In this document: piece by piece, positions 44,767 to 50,654 of the stretch
Numbering within the stretch: the first letter of the stretch is position 1
Layout: every line of letters begins with the position of its first letter
Assembly: GCF_024359525.1 (NCBI RefSeq)
Contig: NZ_JAKZEU010000009.1
Span: forward strand, 1 to 50,654
Source of the DNA: Paracoccus albicereus
GTDB lineage: Bacteria; Pseudomonadota; Alphaproteobacteria; Rhodobacterales; Rhodobacteraceae
Reading direction: 5' to 3'
Length of the DNA: 50,654 nt
Made by a program: the position numbers and the translations under genes
Notes under the pieces: generated by a model
The model's input: only the letters and a program-made list of their open reading frames with translations
Database searches by the model: none
Told to the model about the DNA's origin: nothing

Positions 44767-47043
44767 ATGTCAGACGAGATCGATCCCGACGATGTCCCGG
44801 GCGCAGACCCTGCCGGCGAACCCGCGCCCACGAACCTGATCCCCGAGCCGCTGTCGCGCGCAATCGGCGAGCGGTATCTGACCTATGCGCTGTCGACGAT
44901 CATGAACCGCGCGCTGCCCGATGCGCGTGACGGATTGAAGCCGGTGCATCGACGGATCCTTTATGCGATGCGCGAGTTGCGCCTGGCGCCGACGGGCGGG
45001 TTCCGCAAATCCGCCAAGATCACCGGCGACGTGATGGGCAATTATCATCCGCACGGCAACGCCGCGATCTATGATGCGATGGCGCGGCTCGCCCAGGATT
45101 TTGCCATGCGCTATCCGCTCGTCGACGGGCAGGGCAATTTCGGCAGCATCGACGGCGACAATCCGGCCGCCGAACGCTACACCGAGGCACGCCTGACACT
45201 GGCGGCCGAGGCGCTGATGGAGGGGTTGGCCGAAGACGCGGTCGATTTCCGCCCCAACTACGACGGCACGCTGGACGAACCGGTTGTGCTGCCGGCCGCC
45301 TTTCCGAATCTGCTCGCCAACGGCGCTTCGGGCATCGCGGTCGGCATGGCTACGAACATTCCGCCGCATAACCTGCACGAAGTCCTGGACGCCTGTCTGC
45401 ATCTGATCAAAACGCCCGATGCACGCGACGACACCATCGCGAACCTCGTCAAGGGACCCGATTTCCCGACCGGCGGCATCATCATTGAAAGCCCGGAAAG
45501 CATCGCCGAGACGTATCGCACGGGTCGCGGCGCCTTCCGCATCCGTGCACGGTGGGAACGCGAGGATTTGGGCCGCGGCGGATGGCAGATCGTCGTCACC
45601 GAGATCCCCTATCAGGTCCAGAAATCCAAGCTTATCGAGCGTCTGGCCGAGTTGATCCAGACCCGCAAGGTTCCGATCCTCGCCGATGTGCGTGACGAAT
45701 CCGCCGAAGATATCCGGATCGTGCTTGAGCCGAAGACGAGGGCCGTCGATCCCGATCAACTGATGGCCGCGCTGTTCCGCGTGAGCGATCTGGAAAGCCG
45801 CTTCAGCCTAAACATGAATGTGTTGATCGACGGGCGCGTGCCCAAGGTCTGCTCGCTTAAGGAAGTTCTGCGCGCTTTCCTCGACCACCGTCGCGAGGTT
45901 CTGGTGCGTCGTGCAAACTACAGGCTGGCCAAGATCGCGGCGCGGCTCGAGGTGCTGGAAGGCTATCTCGTCGCCTATCTGAACCTTGACCGCGTGATCG
46001 AGATCATCCGCTACGACGACAATCCCAAGGCCACCATGATGGCCGAGTTCGGACTGTCGGACGTGCAGGTCGAAGCGATCCTGAACATGCGCCTGCGCGC
46101 GTTGCGCAAGCTGGAAGAGATCGAGTTGCGTGCCGAGCGTGATGCGCTGATCGACGAACGCGCCGCGCTGGAAGCGATGCTGTCGGATGAGGATGCGCAA
46201 TGGTCCCGTATCGCCGAGCAGTTGCGCGAGGTGCGCGGCCTCTTCGGCAAATCCAAACCGGAAGGCGAGCGGTGCACAGCGATCACCCAGGTTGAGGATG
46301 TCCAGCCCATCGACATGGATGCGATGATCGAGCGTGAACCGATCACGGTGATCCTGTCGAAGATGGGCTGGATCCGGGCGATGAAGGGCCATCAGCCGCT
46401 GGACGGCGAGCAGAAGTTCAAGGACGGCGACGGACCCGGTTTCGCCCTGCATGCCGAAACCACCGACAAGGTCATGCTCTTCGCGTCGAACGGTCGCTTC
46501 TATACCCTGCCGGCCAGCACGCTTCCCGGCGGACGCGGCACCGGCGAGCCCGTCCGCCTGATGGTCGATCTTCCGAACGAGGCCGAGGTCGTCGCGCTGT
46601 TTCCGTGGCGCGAGGGCGAACGCTATCTGATCGCCTCCAAGGCCGGTGACGGTTTCGTCGTGGGCGCAGGCGACATCCTTGCTCAGACGCGAAGCGGCAA
46701 GCAGGTCCTGAACGGCGAGGCTGCGGTGTGTCGATCCGTCGCGGGCGACCACGTTGCCGTGGTCGGCAGCAACCGCAAACTGCTGATCTTCCCCTTGACC
46801 GAGCTGCCAGAGATGGCTCGGGGCAAGGGTGTGCGTCTGCAGAAATATCCGGGCGGAGGCGGCCTTGTCCCCGACGATCGCCTGTCTGACGCGCGCTGCA
46901 TCACGTTGGCTGAAGGCCTGTCGTGGCTGGACCCCGCCGGACGGACGCGCACCGAAACGGTGCTGGATGAGTGGCTGGGCCGCCGCGCATCGGTAGGACG
47001 GACGGTTCCGCGCGGCTTTCCGAAGGACAACCGATTCGACTAG
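44767..47043 (+). CDS. parC: DNA topoisomerase IV subunit A
   Basis: The DNA-cleaving subunit of topoisomerase IV, which decatenates daughter chromosomes. The 758-residue protein has catalytic Tyr138 (AERYTEARL), preceded by the quinolone-determining segment [10 protein letters not shown]. The C-terminal domain lacks the GyrA-box, so it is ParC rather than GyrA. The ATG at 44767 gives the usual short acidic N-terminus; starts at 44680 and 44707 give extra residues not seen in the family. Asn98, Ala99 and Asp103 replace E. coli Asp79, Ser80 and Glu84. parE is not in the window. The stop codon overlaps that of the convergent cytochrome gene. Confidence 0.95.
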   Translation: MSDEIDPDDVPGADPAGEPAPTNLIPEPLSRAIGERYLTYALSTIMNRALPDARDGLKPVHRRILYAMRELRLAPTGGFRKSAKITGDVMGNYHPHGNAAIYDAMARLAQDFAMRYPLVDGQGNFGSIDGDNPAAERYTEARLTLAAEALMEGLAEDAVDFRPNYDGTLDEPVVLPAAFPNLLANGASGIAVGMATNIPPHNLHEVLDACLHLIKTPDARDDTIANLVKGPDFPTGGIIIESPESIAETYRTGRGAFRIRARWEREDLGRGGWQIVVTEIPYQVQKSKLIERLAELIQTRKVPILADVRDESAEDIRIVLEPKTRAVDPDQLMAALFRVSDLESRFSLNMNVLIDGRVPKVCSLKEVLRAFLDHRREVLVRRANYRLAKIAARLEVLEGYLVAYLNLDRVIEIIRYDDNPKATMMAEFGLSDVQVEAILNMRLRALRKLEEIELRAERDALIDERAALEAMLSDEDAQWSRIAEQLREVRGLFGKSKPEGERCTAITQVEDVQPIDMDAMIEREPITVILSKMGWIRAMKGHQPLDGEQKFKDGDGPGFALHAETTDKVMLFASNGRFYTLPASTLPGGRGTGEPVRLMVDLPNEAEVVALFPWREGERYLIASKAGDGFVVGAGDILAQTRSGKQVLNGEAAVCRSVAGDHVAVVGSNRKLLIFPLTELPEMARGKGVRLQKYPGGGGLVPDDRLSDARCITLAEGLSWLDPAGRTRTETVLDEWLGRRASVGRTVPRGFPKDNRFD

Positions 47044-47648
47044 CCGCGCCGGATGACGTCCTTGCGGCCGGTGATCATCGGCATGATCAGGTCCTCTCGC
47101 TTCCAGAAGCGATAGAACAGCACGATCCCGATGTGCAGGATCACCAGGATCAGGATCAGTGTGCCACCCAGGTGATGCCATCCGACCGCCTTGCGGCTGG
47201 TGGCGCTTGCAACCTCACCGGCCAGCGGTCCGACATTGATGTAGTCTTCGGGGTCCGAGATCAGGCCGGTCGACACTTGCGCGGCGAGCAACGCCAACAT
47301 GGCGATAACCGACAGGGCCCCCATCGGGTTATGGCCCGGCCAATAGCTCGGCTCTCTGCGGAACATGTGGCTGGCGTAGCGAGTGACCGCACCGGGTCCC
47401 CGCAGAAAGTTCGAGAACCGAGCCTCGGCAGGCCCGACGAAACCCCAGACCAACCGGAACGCCAGAAGGGCGATAATCCCGTATCCAACCCAGAAATGCA
47501 GGGTCATGACGGCCGGCCCGAAATGTCCCAGAAAAAGGTTCGTCACGACCAGGGTGGCAAGACACCAGTGGAACCCGCGCAGAAGCGGGTCCCACAATCT
47601 CACTTCGACCGGCTGCACGGGCGTCGATGCAGGGTCGGACCGGCTCAT
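47040..47648 (-). CDS. Cytochrome b561-family diheme membrane protein
   Basis: A 202-residue protein with four hydrophobic helices carrying paired histidines: RGFHW and MTLHFWVGY in the first half, GWHHLGG and LVILHIG in the second. This is the prokaryotic cytochrome b561 pattern of electron transfer between quinol and a periplasmic acceptor. The ATG at 47648 overlaps the cytochrome c' stop (ATGA), so the two probably form a redox pair. The stop shares the palindrome CTAG with the convergent parC stop. Confidence 0.92.
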   Translation of the reverse strand: MSRSDPASTPVQPVEVRLWDPLLRGFHWCLATLVVTNLFLGHFGPAVMTLHFWVGYGIIALLAFRLVWGFVGPAEARFSNFLRGPGAVTRYASHMFRREPSYWPGHNPMGALSVIAMLALLAAQVSTGLISDPEDYINVGPLAGEVASATSRKAVGWHHLGGTLILILVILHIGIVLFYRFWKREDLIMPMITGRKDVIRRG

Positions 47649-48097
47649 GTCTCGGGTTGACGATATTCGTCGTGGCACGCCTTGCAGGCGGCGCCGAGTT
47701 TCTGAACCACGGGACCGACGTTTTCCTGTCCGCCCATCACTGCGTCGGATGCGCCTGCCGCTGCGCTGCGAAGATCCTCAAACTTGGCTGCGAAATCGTC
47801 GGGATTGTCCCAGATTTCGGGTTTCGCCGCGCTTTCCATATTGTCGTCCATCGACGATCCCTCGACGAACAGGCTCGGCAGATCGTAGCCGACCAGCGCC
47901 TCGATATTGGCGCCAGCGCGCGAGGCCGCAGCCTCGTCGTACTCGATCTCTCCCTTCGCCATCCCGGCAAGGGTGCCCATGTTGATCGAAAGCATCTTGT
48001 AAAAGCCGTGACGCGCTTCGATCGCGTCCTCGACCGACTGCGCATGAACGATCACGGGCATCGACATGATGGCTGCGGCGGCAAGCAGGATCTTCAT
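47645..48097 (-). CDS. Cytochrome c' (class II c-type cytochrome)
   Basis: The 150-residue protein has a signal peptide (about 19 residues, ending VHA) and one heme-attachment motif near the C-terminus, CKACH at residues 138-142, as in class II cytochromes c'. It has the helical segments expected of the four-helix bundle (HGFYKMLSINMGTLAGM). Cytochromes c' bind NO and CO. Coupled expression with the b561 protein suggests that protein reduces it. AGGAG precedes the ATG. Confidence 0.92.
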   Translation of the reverse strand: MKILLAAAAIMSMPVIVHAQSVEDAIEARHGFYKMLSINMGTLAGMAKGEIEYDEAAASRAGANIEALVGYDLPSLFVEGSSMDDNMESAAKPEIWDNPDDFAAKFEDLRSAAAGASDAVMGGQENVGPVVQKLGAACKACHDEYRQPET

Positions 48098-48224
48098 CCG
48101 GCACACTCCTTGGCTGGGTTTCTGACGGGGCAAGAATGCCACGGACGCGATCTAATTCAATCTGCCAGCGAGCCGCCGACCACACATTTGGTTGATCTTC
48201 ATGGGGTTGGCGGCCCGATCCTTG

Positions 48225-49166
48225 TCAGGCGTAAAGATTCTGCACGCCGACCTGATCGTGGATCTGGTTCACGACCTGCTGATTCAGACCCATGGCCTGG
48301 GCTAACGCGTGCAGATACTCGGCCTCGGCGCGACTGTCGAAGTCGATCGCCATCAGCGACATCATGTAAACCTGCGCCTCAAGACCGGACGGCACTTCAC
48401 GCGCCAGACCTTGCGGATCGACCGGCGCGGCCATCTGGTCGCGGATGAACTGTCGCTCTTCCTCGTCGAGCGAACCGAACTCACCCATCAGACGCTCTTT
48501 CTCGGCATCGTCGATCTTGCCGTCGGACTTGGCCGCCTGGATCATGGCGCGCAGCATCAGACCGGCAACCGCATTCTGTTCGGGCGTCGGCGCAACTTCC
48601 GGTTCGTCGCCGCGGACGATGGCGTCGTTGAACAACTCGCCAAAGCTCGCTTCGTTTTGAGGCTGAGAGTCCTTGCGTGCCAACCGATCGGCCGCGCCAC
48701 CGGCCGCTGCACCGCCCAAAAGGCCGCCCAGCACATCACCCAGACCACCGCCCGCGCTTGCGTTGTCGCTGCGGGTGCCGCCGCGCATCTGGTCAAGCAG
48801 TCCGCCAAGTTGTCCGCCGGAGCCGGACCCGCCGCGAGTGCTGCTCGACGAGTTGGTCAGCTGGTCGAGCAGTCCGCCAAGACCCCCGCGCGCACCGGTC
48901 GAATGCGCGCCGCCATACCGGCTTCCGCCCCCCGTATTTCCGCCGCCAAGCACCTGACCAAGCATTTCGCTCAGACCGCCAGAGCCCGACGACCGATTGC
49001 CGTCGCGGCCCATGTTGTTGCCCAGCAGGTCGCCCAGAATCCCACCGCCAGTCTGACGGCCAGAGCTGCTGCGCGATCCGCTTTGCTGGTTTTTCATCAC
49101 GGCGCCGACTCCTTTCGCCAGCACCACACCAGCGGCGACACGCGCGAGGGTTTTCATCAGGCTCAT
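48225..49166 (-). CDS. TerB/DUF533-type protein with Gly/Ser-rich repeat region
   Basis: The 313-residue product has an N-terminal hydrophobic stretch ([17 protein letters not shown]), a low-complexity Gly/Ser-rich region (about residues 28-165) and a C-terminal TerB-like helical domain with acidic metal-ligand type residues ([20 protein letters not shown]). The low-complexity region holds five degenerate copies of a motif like [10 protein letters not shown]. The ATG at 49166 follows GGAGG by five bases; an earlier ATG (49181) is in frame without a ribosome binding site. Related DUF533/YebE proteins are inner-membrane proteins of unknown function. It is divergent from tuf. Confidence 0.85.
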   Translation of the reverse strand: MSLMKTLARVAAGVVLAKGVGAVMKNQQSGSRSSSGRQTGGGILGDLLGNNMGRDGNRSSGSGGLSEMLGQVLGGGNTGGGSRYGGAHSTGARGGLGGLLDQLTNSSSSTRGGSGSGGQLGGLLDQMRGGTRSDNASAGGGLGDVLGGLLGGAAAGGAADRLARKDSQPQNEASFGELFNDAIVRGDEPEVAPTPEQNAVAGLMLRAMIQAAKSDGKIDDAEKERLMGEFGSLDEEERQFIRDQMAAPVDPQGLAREVPSGLEAQVYMMSLMAIDFDSRAEAEYLHALAQAMGLNQQVVNQIHDQVGVQNLYA

Positions 49167-49320
49167 CTCATCCTCCAACATCGATCAACATCGGTGCCGC
49201 GGGATGTGCGGCAACGTCCGGATTGCGAACGCGATCAACGGTTTCCGGGTTCCGCTCGACGCCATGCCGCGCACCGTCACGTGATAGAGACACGAAACCC
49301 TGCCAAGACGCCGCGTGCCC

Positions 49321-49349
49321 TTGATTTTTCCGGGCCCGCCGAATACATC
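49321..49349 (+). promoter_or_regulatory. Candidate promoter of the second tuf
   Basis: TTGATT (49321-49326) and TACATC (49344-49349) are 17 bases apart, about 57 bases upstream of the tuf ATG. The -10 box is only moderate, but this is the best-spaced pair in the gap and a lone tuf must have its own promoter here. Confidence 0.5.
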
Positions 49350-49406
49350 GCGGCCCAGCATCAATCGGGGCCAGAAATTCGCCATGCCCCACGACAGGAG
49401 GCCGTC

Positions 49407-50582
<1,176 letters not shown>

Positions 50583-50590
50583 TCTGACGC

Positions 50591-50610
50591 ACGCGGGAGC
50601 GATCCCGCGT
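50591..50610 (+). other. Hairpin just after tuf
   Basis: A perfect 7-bp stem with a six-base loop (50591-50597 with 50604-50610) starts nine bases after the tuf stop, upstream of the stronger terminator-like hairpin at 50623-50649. It has no T-run and may protect the 3' end of the mRNA. Confidence 0.5.
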
Positions 50611-50622
50611 CGCCAAAGGCGA

Positions 50623-50649
50623 AAGGCCCGTCCCGAAGGGGCGGGCCTT
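50623..50649 (+). terminator. Terminator of the second tuf
   Basis: A 12-bp stem with one G-T pair and a three-base loop (50623-50634 with 50638-50649) lies 41 bases after the stop. The T-run is weak (TTGTCGT) and the window ends five bases later, so it can only be judged in part. Confidence 0.7.
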
Positions 50650-50654
50650 GTCGT

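Overview
The window reads as part of an alphaproteobacterial chromosome, most likely Rhodobacteraceae (Paracoccus/Rhodobacter-like). The evidence is the high GC content with matching codon bias, the gene order nusG-rplK-rplA-rplJ-rplL-rpoB-rpoC followed by rpsL-rpsG-fusA-tuf, a VPLPA-type C-terminal sorting signal, and the block etfB-etfA-3-hydroxybutyryl-CoA dehydrogenase beside a PduO-type adenosyltransferase. No 16S gene is present, so genus is not claimed.

Positions 1-20200, almost all minus strand, hold the transcription/translation core: tRNA-Trp, secE, nusG, rplK, rplA, rplJ, rplL, rpoB, rpoC, rpsL, rpsG, fusA and the first 43 codons of a tuf gene. Three pieces of accessory DNA interrupt it: a plus-strand VPLPA-CTERM protein between tRNA-Trp and secE, an alpha/beta-hydrolase-like gene between rplA and rplJ, and a methyltransferase/EamA transporter/glycosyltransferase trio between rpoC and rpsL. 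Well-spaced sigma70-like promoters are visible for rpsL, secE and tRNA-Trp. Hairpins lie in the rplL-rpoB spacer, and terminators follow rplA and rpoC.

Positions 20387-21586 carry a lone 3-oxoadipyl-CoA thiolase. Positions 21632-39655 are the most striking part: a compact locus for oxidative, non-phosphorylating use of L-arabinose and D-galactose. Thirteen minus-strand genes form one probable operon: chvE, gguA, gguB, gguC, a sugar-acid dehydratase, an aldose 1-dehydrogenase, alpha-ketoglutarate semialdehyde dehydrogenase, ytfQ, ytfR, ytfT, yjfF, a lactonase and an aldose 1-epimerase. It is transcribed away from a LysR regulator (gbpR-like), which is followed by dgoK and dgoA. The two sugars share configuration at C2-C4, so one dehydrogenase, lactonase and dehydratase could serve both. 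After that the routes fork: C5 to 2-oxoglutarate, and C6 through KDPGal to pyruvate plus glyceraldehyde-3-phosphate. Two ABC importers of different type (YtfQ-like, known for furanoses; ChvE-like, known for pyranoses) plus an epimerase suggest uptake of both ring forms.

Positions 39658-49166 hold 3-hydroxybutyryl-CoA dehydrogenase, etfA/etfB, cobalamin adenosyltransferase, a small HIG1-like membrane protein, an SDR, an SH3-domain envelope protein, parC, a cytochrome b561/cytochrome c' pair and a TerB/DUF533 protein with Gly/Ser-rich repeats. A complete second tuf on the plus strand (49407-50582) closes the window. Its first 129 bases and one further base are identical to the partial tuf at the left edge, in inverted orientation.

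No CRISPR array, insertion sequence, integrase or prophage was seen. No gene-free stretch exceeds about 300 bases; the longest (15644-15921, 3186-3449, 14446-14684 and 49167-49406) are leaders and promoter regions described below.
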